Shown: positions 10,333 through 19,931 of the stretch, in pieces
Numbering within the stretch: the stretch's first letter is position 1
How the letters are laid out: every line of letters begins with the position of its first letter
Origin: an uncultured Alphaproteobacteria bacterium
Lineage (GTDB): Bacteria > Pseudomonadota > Alphaproteobacteria > HIMB59 > GCA-002718135
Length of the DNA: 37,422 nt
Reading direction: 5' to 3'
Assembly (NCBI GenBank): GCA_902619045.1
Contig: CACNCX010000006.1
Location: 1 to 37,422, forward strand
Notes under the pieces: model-generated
Told to the model about the DNA's origin: nothing
Database searches by the model: none
Seen by the model: only the letters and a program-made list of their open reading frames with translations
Position numbers and translations under genes: made by a program

Positions 10333-13300
10333 TTAACTAGAAATTTTATTCTTATACCAATTCTTAATGTTTTCTCTAAACATTAATGCTGATGGCGTTA
10401 CAACTAATGTAAGAAATGTTGCAAAAAGTAGTCCAAATACTATAGCTGTTGATAATTGAACCCACCACTGAGTATCTGGCGAACCTCTGGTTATTTCTCT
10501 GGATATAAAGTCAACATTTGTCATTGTAACCATTGGTAACAATCCGAGTACTGTTGTAGTTGTTGTAAGTAAAACTGGTCTAAGTCTCTGTGCTCCTGTT
10601 TTGATAATTGCTTCTCTTATACTAGATGTTTTAGTCTTTAAAAAATCAAATGTATCAATCAATATAATATTATTATTTACAACTATTCCAGCAAGAGCAA
10701 TTACTCCAACTCCTGACATAACAATACCAAATGGCTGTGCTGTTACCATTAGACCTATAAAAACACCAGCTGTGGACATTACTACTGCAAAAAGAATTAA
10801 GAATGCACTATAAAAGCTATTAAACTGCAAAAGAAGTATCATTAGCATTAAAAATAAAGCTACACCAAAAGCACCTGTTAAAAACTCTTGAGCTTCTTTT
10901 TGGTCTTCATTTTCTCCTATAAGTTCTGCCCTTACTTTATTATCTAATTCATAACGTGGTAAATCTAATGTTCTTCCTCTCCAAGACGGAGCAGTATCTG
11001 AAATTCCTAACACGTACTCAAGTTCTTTTACTTTTCCATCCGGATAAGTTCCAGGCTCTACATCTGCCTGAATATTTATAGCATTTTTTGAGTCTACTCT
11101 AATTATATTTCCTGTTCTACTATTTGGAACAATTTCTACAAAATTGGATATTGGAACTAAACCATTTGAAGTAGTTACTCTTAAGTTATCAATTCTATCC
11201 AATGTTCTTCCTTCGTTTGGATAACGAAGATAAAGTGGTATACTTTCATTACTATCATCAGGTCTATATTCACCAAGTTTAAGACCGTTTGTTGCAAGTT
11301 TAATTACATTACCAATTGATGTAATGTTAGCTCCAAACTTAGAAGCTTGTTTTCTATCTACATTAATTTCCCATTCTATCCCAGGTGCTGGTAAATTATC
11401 TTCTACATTCATTAACTTTGGATAACTATCCATAAATTTTTTAAGCTTAATTCCTTCAGCAATTAAAAGTTGTTTATTATCACTGGTTAATTTAATGTTA
11501 ATTGGTTTACCTTCACCAGGACCACCTTGTTGTTCTCTTGACTCTACTTTAATCCCATTGATGCTTTTTGTGGCTTCCAAAATTTCTGCAAGAATTACTT
11601 TTGATTTTCTTCTTTTATCCCAATCTGTATATTCCAAACTTATTGATCCAATAAAGTCTTCTGATGCCTCTGATTGTTCACTTACATTTCCACTTAAAGA
11701 ATAAATATTTTTAAATTCTTGTCTTTCCGATTGAAGTTTTAAAATAATATTCTCAACTCTTGATACATAATCTTTTTTTTCTTCAACTGAGAGATTACCT
11801 CTTGCAAAGACTACAATTTTTGCAAGATCTGGTTCAACATCTGGGAAAAATTCTACACCTTCTCCAACTTTAGTATAGGTGTAGTTTACAGCAACTAATA
11901 TTACTAAAGCACTAATCATCACCTTTAAAGGATGAAATAATAAGAAGTTTAATACTTTTGCATAAAATCCAACAAAACCAGTTACGTTTAAAACAGGTTC
12001 ATTTGATTCTGAAGATAAGATTTTTGCATTTTTAGAAACTAATTTATCTGTAGAATTTACATTTTCTGAAATTTTATAAACTCTTGGTATAATTCTTATA
12101 AATACAAATATAAATAAAGCGAAGCTCAGTAAATATTTTCCAATTGTTATAAATAAACTAAAACTTTCAAGATTTAATAATCCAAATCCATAAGATAATA
12201 GATTGTAAAAAATTAATGATATTAGTAATGGTACAATAAATTGCAGAAGTATTCTTGAAACAGTATTTAAAATAGATCCTAAAACTGGGACAAACAGTAA
12301 TGCCATAAACAAAGAAGATATAAGAACGCATATAAGTGTAATTGGTAAATATTTCATAAATTCACCAGCTATACCAGGCCAGAATATTAAAGGTAAAAAG
12401 GCCGCTAGGGTAGTTGCAGTCGATGATATAATTGGTAGTGACATTTTTTTTGATGCGTTTGCGAAAGCATCTTTTACACCAAGACCTTCTTTCATTTTTC
12501 TATCTGCATATTCAACAACAACAATTGCTCCATCGACTAATAGTCCTACAGATAAAATTAGAGCAAATAATACTACTATATTAATAGTAAAACCCATTAC
12601 AGACAGAGCTAATAAACCTGATAAAAACGATCCTGGAATAGATACACCAACTAATAAACCAGATCTAACACCTAATGCTCCTAAAATAATAATTAAAACA
12701 AGAATTATAGCTGCTATGACGTTATTTTGTAGACTATTTAACATAGTTTTAATTCCTTTTGATTGATCATTTCCAAAAGAGATTTCAACATTTTCAGGAA
12801 AACTTTTAGCAGTAATTGCAGTTATTCTTTTTACTTCTTCAATAGTATTTATAATATTTTCACCAATTCTTTTGGAAACATCAATAGTTATTGAATTAGA
12901 TCCATTTACATTTGCATAAGATTGCCTATCTTCGAATGTTCTTTTAACTTCAGCTATATCTCTGAAAGTAATAACTGAGTCTCCGTTAGTTTTAACAGGA
13001 GTATTTAATACATCTTCAATAGTTTCGTATAAACCTGGAACTTTAATATCAAAACTTCCGTCACCAGTGTCTTGACCACCAGCAGATACCATTTTATTAT
13101 TTTCTCTAACAATATTAATAAGACTCTCAAGATTGATGCCATAGCTATCAACTGCAGTTGGATTAATTAATATGTCAACCTGCTCATTTCTTTTTCCGCC
13201 TATTTTAGCTTCTAAAACACTAGGAATTGTTTCTATATCATCTTGCAAAATATCAGCTAAATCTTGAAGAGTTCTATTAGGTACATCTCCGCTTAAAGAA

Positions 13301-13728
13301 ATGGATAAGATAGGAAATGTACTTATGTTAACTTCGTTAACTGTTGGTTCATCTGCTTCACTAGGTAGATCACCCTTAGCTCTATCAACTTTATCTCTAA
13401 TATCAACCATAGCTTGATCAGAATCAAATCCAGCATCAAATTCTAATAAAACATTACCGCCACCTGAATAAGCTGTTGACCTTACTTCTCTTACTCCTTC
13501 AACAGTTTTAACTTCATCTTCAATTGGTTTAACTAAAAGTCTTTCAGAGTCTTGTGCAGAAATACCATTTTGACTTAGTGAAATATAAACTATTGGTATG
13601 CTTACATCAGGAGATGATTCTTTGGGCATTGTGATATAAGTAGATGCACCCGAAAAAATAATAAAAATAAGTATTCCCATGAAAACTCTGGAATGGCTTA
13701 TTGCATAGTCTATAATATTAATTTTCAT
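10333..13728 (-). CDS. RND efflux transporter permease (AcrB/MexB superfamily)
   Basis: 1131 aa; two RND repeats (VYISLSQNGISAQDSERLLVKPIEDEVKTVEGVREVRS, GLLVDGAIVVVEYADRKMKEG, ALAGIVVNNNIILIDTFD, RLRPVLLTTTTTVLGLLPM). Confidence 0.95.
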   Translation of the reverse strand: MKINIIDYAISHSRVFMGILIFIIFSGASTYITMPKESSPDVSIPIVYISLSQNGISAQDSERLLVKPIEDEVKTVEGVREVRSTAYSGGGNVLLEFDAGFDSDQAMVDIRDKVDRAKGDLPSEADEPTVNEVNISTFPILSISLSGDVPNRTLQDLADILQDDIETIPSVLEAKIGGKRNEQVDILINPTAVDSYGINLESLINIVRENNKMVSAGGQDTGDGSFDIKVPGLYETIEDVLNTPVKTNGDSVITFRDIAEVKRTFEDRQSYANVNGSNSITIDVSKRIGENIINTIEEVKRITAITAKSFPENVEISFGNDQSKGIKTMLNSLQNNVIAAIILVLIIILGALGVRSGLLVGVSIPGSFLSGLLALSVMGFTINIVVLFALILSVGLLVDGAIVVVEYADRKMKEGLGVKDAFANASKKMSLPIISSTATTLAAFLPLIFWPGIAGEFMKYLPITLICVLISSLFMALLFVPVLGSILNTVSRILLQFIVPLLISLIFYNLLSYGFGLLNLESFSLFITIGKYLLSFALFIFVFIRIIPRVYKISENVNSTDKLVSKNAKILSSESNEPVLNVTGFVGFYAKVLNFLLFHPLKVMISALVILVAVNYTYTKVGEGVEFFPDVEPDLAKIVVFARGNLSVEEKKDYVSRVENIILKLQSERQEFKNIYSLSGNVSEQSEASEDFIGSISLEYTDWDKRRKSKVILAEILEATKSINGIKVESREQQGGPGEGKPINIKLTSDNKQLLIAEGIKLKKFMDSYPKLMNVEDNLPAPGIEWEINVDRKQASKFGANITSIGNVIKLATNGLKLGEYRPDDSNESIPLYLRYPNEGRTLDRIDNLRVTTSNGLVPISNFVEIVPNSRTGNIIRVDSKNAINIQADVEPGTYPDGKVKELEYVLGISDTAPSWRGRTLDLPRYELDNKVRAELIGENEDQKEAQEFLTGAFGVALFLMLMILLLQFNSFYSAFLILFAVVMSTAGVFIGLMVTAQPFGIVMSGVGVIALAGIVVNNNIILIDTFDFLKTKTSSIREAIIKTGAQRLRPVLLTTTTTVLGLLPMVTMTNVDFISREITRGSPDTQWWVQLSTAIVFGLLFATFLTLVVTPSALMFRENIKNWYKNKISS

Positions 13729-13733
13729 TGAGA

Positions 13734-14975
13734 TTAGTTTATTGTTTCACCAATACTAATATATTCTTGTCCACTTACAATTAAATTTACTGTCTCAGGT
13801 AATCCAGAAACCCACATGCCATCTATTGTATCCTTAATTGTTTTGGTTGGATAGAAAGTAACTTTATTATCATTATCTACAGCTTTAACGCCTACAGTCC
13901 CATCGTCTAATAAAGTTAATATAGAAGGTGGTATTTTGTGAGCTTTAAGCTCTGAACCTTTGATAAGAATTTTAGTTGTTATGCCACTTTTATAAGAGAG
14001 ATCTTTGTTATCAGCTTCAATAGTAATTTCGAATGTTCTAGTACTAGTTTCAGCTGAGGGAGAAATGAAAGATATTATTCCATTTTTTTTAATACCATTA
14101 CTATCTTCGATTAAAGCTTTAGTACCAACACTCACTTTATTTACATCAAATTCAGATAAATAACCTTCAATCTTGATAGGGTCTAAGTCAATTATAGTAA
14201 ATAGGGGAGCGCCTATTGAAATGAATTCAGTTTCCTCAACCATTTTTTCTGAAATAATCCCATCAAATGGTGCCTTGATATTAGTTTTTTCTATATCAAG
14301 TTTTATGTTCTTTAAAATTGATTTTACATTTGAAATTTGAGCTTCAAGGTTTGCTAAGGTAGATTCAAATTTTATTTTAATATCTTCTCTATCAGCTTGA
14401 GCATTGGCAAGATTAAAAGATGCTAAACTTAATTTTGATTTTGAGCTTAAGCCTTTATCAATTAGTTGTTTTGCAGATGCATATTCAATTTCATACAATT
14501 CAATTCTTTCAACATTTTGTCTAAGTAGATTATCTCTGTTTTTTTCATTTAAAATTAGTTCTTTATTAAGTCTTTCTAAATCTTTTTTTGCACTAGAAAG
14601 CTTTTCATTTCTATCCTCTAGTGAGATTGTAATCATTTGATCATTTTGAGATACTCTATCTCCTCTTGCAAATTGAATATTATCTATATTGCCAGATGTT
14701 TCAGATTTAACATCAATTTTTTTATTATGAATAGTTTGACCTTGTAATTCAATAGATTGATCAATTAAACTGGAAGTAAATACCTTTGTTTCAACAGAAA
14801 ATGTAAATTCTTCATTATCATTATTTTCTGTATCTTGAGAATATGAAGTTTCTGTTTCAGTCCTAGTTTCTGTATCATCGTCTTGAGCAACAACATTGTT
14901 TGAAAATTGACCAGAACCAATCCATCCAACAACAGCGGCAAGTATTATGAAAGCTATAAATATTGATCTTTTCAT
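13734..14975 (-). CDS. RND efflux periplasmic adaptor (membrane fusion) protein
   Basis: N-terminal hydrophobic anchor, long coiled-coil region, IKAPFDGIISEKMVEETEFISIGAPLFTIIDLDPIKIEGYLSE barrel-lipoyl motif; directly upstream of the RND permease. Confidence 0.92.
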   Translation of the reverse strand: MKRSIFIAFIILAAVVGWIGSGQFSNNVVAQDDDTETRTETETSYSQDTENNDNEEFTFSVETKVFTSSLIDQSIELQGQTIHNKKIDVKSETSGNIDNIQFARGDRVSQNDQMITISLEDRNEKLSSAKKDLERLNKELILNEKNRDNLLRQNVERIELYEIEYASAKQLIDKGLSSKSKLSLASFNLANAQADREDIKIKFESTLANLEAQISNVKSILKNIKLDIEKTNIKAPFDGIISEKMVEETEFISIGAPLFTIIDLDPIKIEGYLSEFDVNKVSVGTKALIEDSNGIKKNGIISFISPSAETSTRTFEITIEADNKDLSYKSGITTKILIKGSELKAHKIPPSILTLLDDGTVGVKAVDNDNKVTFYPTKTIKDTIDGMWVSGLPETVNLIVSGQEYISIGETIN

Positions 14976-15044
14976 TAAATATCGTACATGTCATATATAT
15001 TAAAGTTACTAAAAAACAATTTTTTGTTAGCTTTATTATCTTTT

Positions 15045-15644
15045 ATGAAATCAAAAAACTGGCTTAATAGACAAAAAAATGATCAGTTTGTAAAGAAAGC
15101 TAAACATTTAGGGTATATAAATAGAGCTGCGTTTAAACTAGAAGAGATTGAGCAAAAATATAAAATAATTGAAAATTCAAAAGAAATACTAGAGCTTGGA
15201 TCTTCTCCAGGAGGTTGGACTCAAGTCATCTTAAATTATAATCCAAATACTAAAATAACCTGTTTTGATTTATTAGATATGAAAATGAATAATGAACGTG
15301 TTACTTTCTATAGAGAAGATTTTTTAAAATATAATTTTATTAATTTAAAAAATAAATTTGATTTAGTTTTATCTGATGTAGCACCAAATACCACTGGTCA
15401 TCAATCAACAGATCATCTGAGGATAAGTCAATTAATATATGAAGTCATAGACAGATTAGAAATAATATTAAAAAAACAAGGTTCATTTATATTCAAAATT
15501 TGGAAGGGAGAGGAAGAAAAGGAAATTATAATGATACTTAAAAATATTTTTGATAAAGTTGATTATTTTAAACCAAAATCATCAAGACAAGAATCAAGTG
15601 AAATATTTATAATATCAAGAGGATTTAGATTGAATGAAGAGTAA
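15045..15644 (+). CDS. rlmE: 23S rRNA (uridine-2'-O)-methyltransferase RlmE/FtsJ (the supplied ORF starts at 14988; internal Met preferred)
   Basis: MKSKNWLNRQKNDQFVKKAKHLGYINRAAFKLEEIEQKY, LELGSSPGGWTQVIL, LVLSDVAPNTTGHQSTDH. Confidence 0.93.
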   Translation: MKSKNWLNRQKNDQFVKKAKHLGYINRAAFKLEEIEQKYKIIENSKEILELGSSPGGWTQVILNYNPNTKITCFDLLDMKMNNERVTFYREDFLKYNFINLKNKFDLVLSDVAPNTTGHQSTDHLRISQLIYEVIDRLEIILKKQGSFIFKIWKGEEEKEIIMILKNIFDKVDYFKPKSSRQESSEIFIISRGFRLNEE

Positions 15645-17187
15645 ATTAGAAACTATTTTAATTGTAGATTATGGATCTCAATACACACAATTAATAGCAA
15701 GAAGAATAAGAGAGTTAGAAGTCTTTTGTCTAGTCTATCCTTTTAATAAAATTACGAAAAAAATTTTAAATGAAATCAAACCATCGGCATTTATATTATC
15801 TGGAGGACCTAGATCAGTACTAGACATAAATGCTCCTAAATTAAATCAAGAAATTTTAAAAATGAAAAAACCAGTTTTAGCAATTTGCTATGGTATGCAA
15901 TTAGTAACAAAAAATTTGAAAGGTGTAGTAAAACGCTCCACGCATAGAGAGTATGGTCACACTATTATAAATATTAAAAAAAAATCACTTTTATTTAAAG
16001 GAATTAAGAAACAAAAAATCAAAGTATGGATGTCTCATGGAGATAATATCAATAAAATACCAAAACTTTTTTCAATAACTTCTTTATCAAATAATAAAAT
16101 TATTTCATCTATTGAAAATTATAAAAATAAAATTTATTGCCTTCAATTTCATCCTGAGGTCTATCATACAGATTTTGGTTCAAAAATAATTAATAATTTT
16201 GTTTTCAATATTGTAAGTATAAAAAATAAATTCAAAATTCAAAAATTTATTGAAAATAAAGTATCAGAATTAAAAAATGAAATTAAGAATAAAAAAATAA
16301 TCTGTGGTTTATCTGGAGGTGTAGATTCCACAGTTACTGCATATTTATTAAGCAAAGCCGTTAACAAAAATCTCTATTGTATTTTTGTTGATCACGGTCT
16401 TCTAAGAAAAAATGAAGCTAACGAAGTGAAAAAAATTTTTTCCAAAAAATTTGGCAAAAACTTTACTAAAATAAATGCTTCTAATATTTTTTTAAAAAAT
16501 TTAAAAAATGTTTCTGATCCTGAGAAAAAAAGAAAAATTATTGGCAAAACATTTATAGAAGTTTTTGATAAAGCAGCTAAAAAAATAACAAATGTAGATT
16601 ATTTGGGGCAGGGGACTCTTTATCCTGATATTATAGAAAGTATTCCATTTTTTGGAGGTCCAACAGCTAAAATAAAAAGTCACCATAATGTTGGGGGCTT
16701 ACCTAAAAAAATGAAATTAAAAATTGTGGAGCCATTAAGAGAATTATTTAAAGATGAGGTAAGAAATGTTGGAAGGCAATTAAAAATAGATAAACATTTA
16801 CTTTTAAGACATCCTTTCCCAGGTCCAGGTTTAGCAATCCGAATACCTGGGGTAATTGATAAAAAAAAGATCTTAATTCTTCAAGAGGCAGATCATATTT
16901 TTATAGAGTATCTAAAAGAGAAAAATCTTTATAATAAAATTTGGCAAGCTTTTGTTGTTCTTTTACCAGTAAAATCAGTAGGTGTTATGGGGGATGAAAG
17001 AACATACAATTACTCTGTTTCACTTAGAGCTATTACTTCAGTGGATGGAATGACAGCGGATTTTTATATGTTTACAAATAATCAATTAAAAGAAATATCA
17101 TCTCGTATAATTAATAATGTTAAAGGTATTAACAGAGTATTATATGACTTTACATCTAAACCCCCTGGAACCATTGAGTGGGAATAA
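15634..17187 (+). CDS. guaA: GMP synthase (glutamine-hydrolysing)
   Basis: GATase motifs (LSGGPRSV, AICYGMQL, QFHPEVYHTDFG), ATP-PPase P-loop GLSGGVDSTVTAYLL, C-terminus RVLYDFTSKPPGTIEWE. Confidence 0.98.
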   Translation: MKSKLETILIVDYGSQYTQLIARRIRELEVFCLVYPFNKITKKILNEIKPSAFILSGGPRSVLDINAPKLNQEILKMKKPVLAICYGMQLVTKNLKGVVKRSTHREYGHTIINIKKKSLLFKGIKKQKIKVWMSHGDNINKIPKLFSITSLSNNKIISSIENYKNKIYCLQFHPEVYHTDFGSKIINNFVFNIVSIKNKFKIQKFIENKVSELKNEIKNKKIICGLSGGVDSTVTAYLLSKAVNKNLYCIFVDHGLLRKNEANEVKKIFSKKFGKNFTKINASNIFLKNLKNVSDPEKKRKIIGKTFIEVFDKAAKKITNVDYLGQGTLYPDIIESIPFFGGPTAKIKSHHNVGGLPKKMKLKIVEPLRELFKDEVRNVGRQLKIDKHLLLRHPFPGPGLAIRIPGVIDKKKILILQEADHIFIEYLKEKNLYNKIWQAFVVLLPVKSVGVMGDERTYNYSVSLRAITSVDGMTADFYMFTNNQLKEISSRIINNVKGINRVLYDFTSKPPGTIEWE

Positions 17188-17324
17188 TATAAATAATTGA
17201 TTTTGTTATATTTTTAAATTTAAGATTTATGTATGCATTTTAAGAATTACTAAATTGCCTATATCGTATTATTAATAAAACACATTTAAACTAACCTCAG
17301 ATTTAAATTAGGAGGTATAATCAA

Positions 17325-18302
17325 ATGAAAATATTTTTAATATTTATTACTTCAGTTCTCTTATCTTTCAATAGTTTTGCAAATACTAAAATATCTTTTG
17401 CTTTAGATTGGAAATTTGAAGGACCAAGTGCACCTTATTTCTATGCAATAGATAAAGGACATTTTGGTGAAGAAAATTTAGAAGTTGAAATATCTGCGGG
17501 TAAAGGATCCTTAGATGCAATTCCAAAGGTTGCAACAGGAGCTTTCCCTATTGGCTTTGCAGATATAAACAGTTTAATCAAATTCTTAGATCAAAATCCT
17601 GGAGCGCCAGTTATGGCAGTTATGATGGTTTATGATAAACCTCCATTTGCAATTGCTGGAAGAAAAAGTCTTGGTGTTACAACTCCATCTGATTTAGAGG
17701 GAAAAATTCTTGGTGCGCCACCACCTGATGGTGCATGGGCACAATTCCCACCATTTGCTTCTGCAAATAATATTAATGTTGATAATATAACAGTGGAGCC
17801 AGTAGGTTTCCCAACAAGAGAACCGATGTTAGCTGAAAAAAACGTTGATGCTATAACAGGATTTTCATTTTCAATGTTTTTAAATTTAGTTCGTCTTGGT
17901 GTTCCTGAGGATGATATATCAATAATGTTGATGGCAAACTATGGATTAGAATTATATGGTAATGCCATAATAGTTAACACTGATTATGCGGATGCAAATC
18001 CTGAAATAGTTAAAGGTTTTTTAAAAGCTGTATCTAAAGGATGGACTGATGCTATGAAAAATCCTGAAGAAGCCGTGAAGAGCATGGTTGAGCGAAATCC
18101 AGCTGCTGATTTAGCTTTAGAAACAAGAAGATTGATACTAGCAATAGAAGGAAATGTTAATACTGATTACGTAAAAGAAAACGGTATGGGTAATATTGAC
18201 ATTGCAAGAATGGAAAAAGCTTTAGGACAGTTAGCAGAAACATACGAATTCACATCTGATCCAGAGATTTCATCATTTTTTACCGATAAATATTTACCTT
18301 AA
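17325..18302 (+). CDS. ABC transporter substrate-binding protein, NMT1/THI5-like (substrate unknown)
   Basis: N-terminal signal peptide (MKIFLIFITSVLLSFNSFA), then ISFALDWKFEGPSAPYFYAIDKGHFGEENLEVEISAGKGS; AGGAGG ribosome-binding site. Confidence 0.9.
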   Translation: MKIFLIFITSVLLSFNSFANTKISFALDWKFEGPSAPYFYAIDKGHFGEENLEVEISAGKGSLDAIPKVATGAFPIGFADINSLIKFLDQNPGAPVMAVMMVYDKPPFAIAGRKSLGVTTPSDLEGKILGAPPPDGAWAQFPPFASANNINVDNITVEPVGFPTREPMLAEKNVDAITGFSFSMFLNLVRLGVPEDDISIMLMANYGLELYGNAIIVNTDYADANPEIVKGFLKAVSKGWTDAMKNPEEAVKSMVERNPAADLALETRRLILAIEGNVNTDYVKENGMGNIDIARMEKALGQLAETYEFTSDPEISSFFTDKYLP

Positions 18303-18310
18303 TATTTTTT

Positions 18311-18337
18311 TATGGGGTAGACTATTTCTACCCCATA
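18311..18337 (+). other. Perfect intergenic hairpin between substrate-binding-protein and ATPase genes
   Basis: TATGGGGTAG (18311-18320), loop ACTATTT, CTACCCCATA (18328-18337); no T tract follows. Confidence 0.8.
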
Positions 18338-18352
18338 TACTAATCATAACTT

Positions 18353-19126
18353 ATGCATATCAATATTGAAAAGGTTTCTCATCAATATGAAACTAAACAA
18401 GGTATGCTTCCTGTTTTAAAGGATCTTTCCCTATCAATTAAAAGAAAAGGTTTTACCGCTATAGTTGGACCTTCAGGTTGTGGAAAATCTACAATAACTA
18501 GATTAGTCAGTGGATTAATTAAACCAACTCAAGGTAGTATTTTTATTTCAAATAAAAAAATTACATCCCCACTTTCTACTGTAGGAATGGCTTTTCAAAA
18601 TCCAGTTTTGTTAGAATGGAGAAATGTAATTAAAAATATAATTCTTCCACTTGAGATAGTATCAAAAAATATGACTTATAATCAAAAGAGATCGAATGCA
18701 TTAGATCTGCTTAAGTTAGTGGGATTAGAAGAATTTGAAAATAATTTACCATCTGAATTATCTGGTGGGATGAAACAAAGAGTTTCACTTTGTAGATCTT
18801 TAGTTCATAGTCCAGAGGTCTTAATTTTAGATGAGCCTTTTGCAGCTCTAGATGCATTTACAAAAGAAGATTTGTGGGATGTTATGCACAAATTAAAAAA
18901 AGAAAGAGACTTCACATGTATTTTAATAACTCATGATTTAAGAGAAGCTGTTTATTTAGCTGATCAAGTAATTGTTTTATCCGGGAGACCAGCTTCATTA
19001 CAATACGACGTTAAAACTAATTTTAATGAAGAAAAAAAACTCTCTGATTTATATTCATCAGAAGTATCACAATTACTTGCAACACTTAGAAATCAAATCG
19101 AAATAGCTCAGAATAAAAATGATTAG
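18353..19126 (+). CDS. ABC transporter ATP-binding protein (TauB/SsuB/ThiZ-like)
   Basis: Walker A GPSGCGKST, signature LSGGMKQR, Walker B LILDEPFAALDAFT, H-loop ITHDL. Confidence 0.95.
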   Translation: MHINIEKVSHQYETKQGMLPVLKDLSLSIKRKGFTAIVGPSGCGKSTITRLVSGLIKPTQGSIFISNKKITSPLSTVGMAFQNPVLLEWRNVIKNIILPLEIVSKNMTYNQKRSNALDLLKLVGLEEFENNLPSELSGGMKQRVSLCRSLVHSPEVLILDEPFAALDAFTKEDLWDVMHKLKKERDFTCILITHDLREAVYLADQVIVLSGRPASLQYDVKTNFNEEKKLSDLYSSEVSQLLATLRNQIEIAQNKND

Positions 19127-19877
19127 AATCAATAATTTTATTATACCTTTATTTAGCCTTATAATTTTTTGTTTGTTATGGGAATTGTTGGTTTGGTATA
19201 ATAACTGGCCAAATTATAAAATGGCTTCCCCTTCAGATTTATGGCCAGCATTTTGGAAATTTAAACATCTCTTTTTAATTTACGGTTGGGAAACTTTTTG
19301 GAGAACTGTTGTAGGATTAATATTATCTGTTTTGGTAGGATTAAGTTTGGGTATTTTGATGGGGTTTTCAAAAACTATTAGAATAGGCTTATATCCTATT
19401 CTTGTTGGTTTTAATGCTATTCCTAAAGCAACAGTAGTTCCAGTAATTGCATTAATATTTGTTGGTATGCACAATATGAATACAATTATAATTGTAATTC
19501 TTATTTCATTTTTCCCCATCTGTGTTTCAATTTCGATTGGATTGTCAACTTTGGAAAGAGAATATGAAGACATACTTTTATCTTTAGGTGCGAATAAATT
19601 TGAGATTTTTTATAAAATTGCTTTACCAAAAACATTACCAGAATTTTTTGGAGCATTAAAAGTATCAACAACACTCGCTTTTATTGGAACTAATTTGATG
19701 GAAATTATTGAACCCCATGGAAAAGGATTAGGACATTTGTTTGATAGTGGAAAAATTAGCGCAGATTATCCGTTAATGTTTGCAGTATTGATCACATTGG
19801 CTGTTATGGGAATATTTTTATATTATATTGTAGTTTATCTTGAAAATATTTTTGCTGGTTGGGCCATTAGAAAATAA
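19119..19877 (+). CDS. ABC transporter permease (TauC/SsuC/ThiX-like)
   Basis: Multiple hydrophobic segments plus EYEDILLSLGANKFEIFYKIALPKTLPEFFGALK (EAA loop); overlaps the ATPase ORF by 8 nt. Confidence 0.93.
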   Translation: MIRINNFIIPLFSLIIFCLLWELLVWYNNWPNYKMASPSDLWPAFWKFKHLFLIYGWETFWRTVVGLILSVLVGLSLGILMGFSKTIRIGLYPILVGFNAIPKATVVPVIALIFVGMHNMNTIIIVILISFFPICVSISIGLSTLEREYEDILLSLGANKFEIFYKIALPKTLPEFFGALKVSTTLAFIGTNLMEIIEPHGKGLGHLFDSGKISADYPLMFAVLITLAVMGIFLYYIVVYLENIFAGWAIRK

Positions 19878-19931
19878 AGTGTAGAAAGATAAAGTTTAAT
19901 AATACAAAATGTTAAATAAAATCGTTAATAT

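Noticed and set aside
14988-15044. N-terminal extension of RlmE (MSYILKLLKNNFLLALLSF) as a membrane anchor
   Set aside because: RlmE/FtsJ is cytosolic and the typical N-terminus begins at the internal Met (MKSKNWLNRQKNDQFVKKAK), so the extension is most likely an ORF-caller artefact.
17188-17324. TPP riboswitch upstream of the NMT1/THI5-like binding protein
   Set aside because: The conserved CTGAGA…ACCTGATC-type core is not present; only a short SD-pairing stem is visible.
18311-18337. Reading the ABC-operon hairpin as a rho-independent terminator
   Set aside because: No T tract follows on the + strand (next bases TACTAATCAT), and the minus strand has an A run rather than T after the stem.
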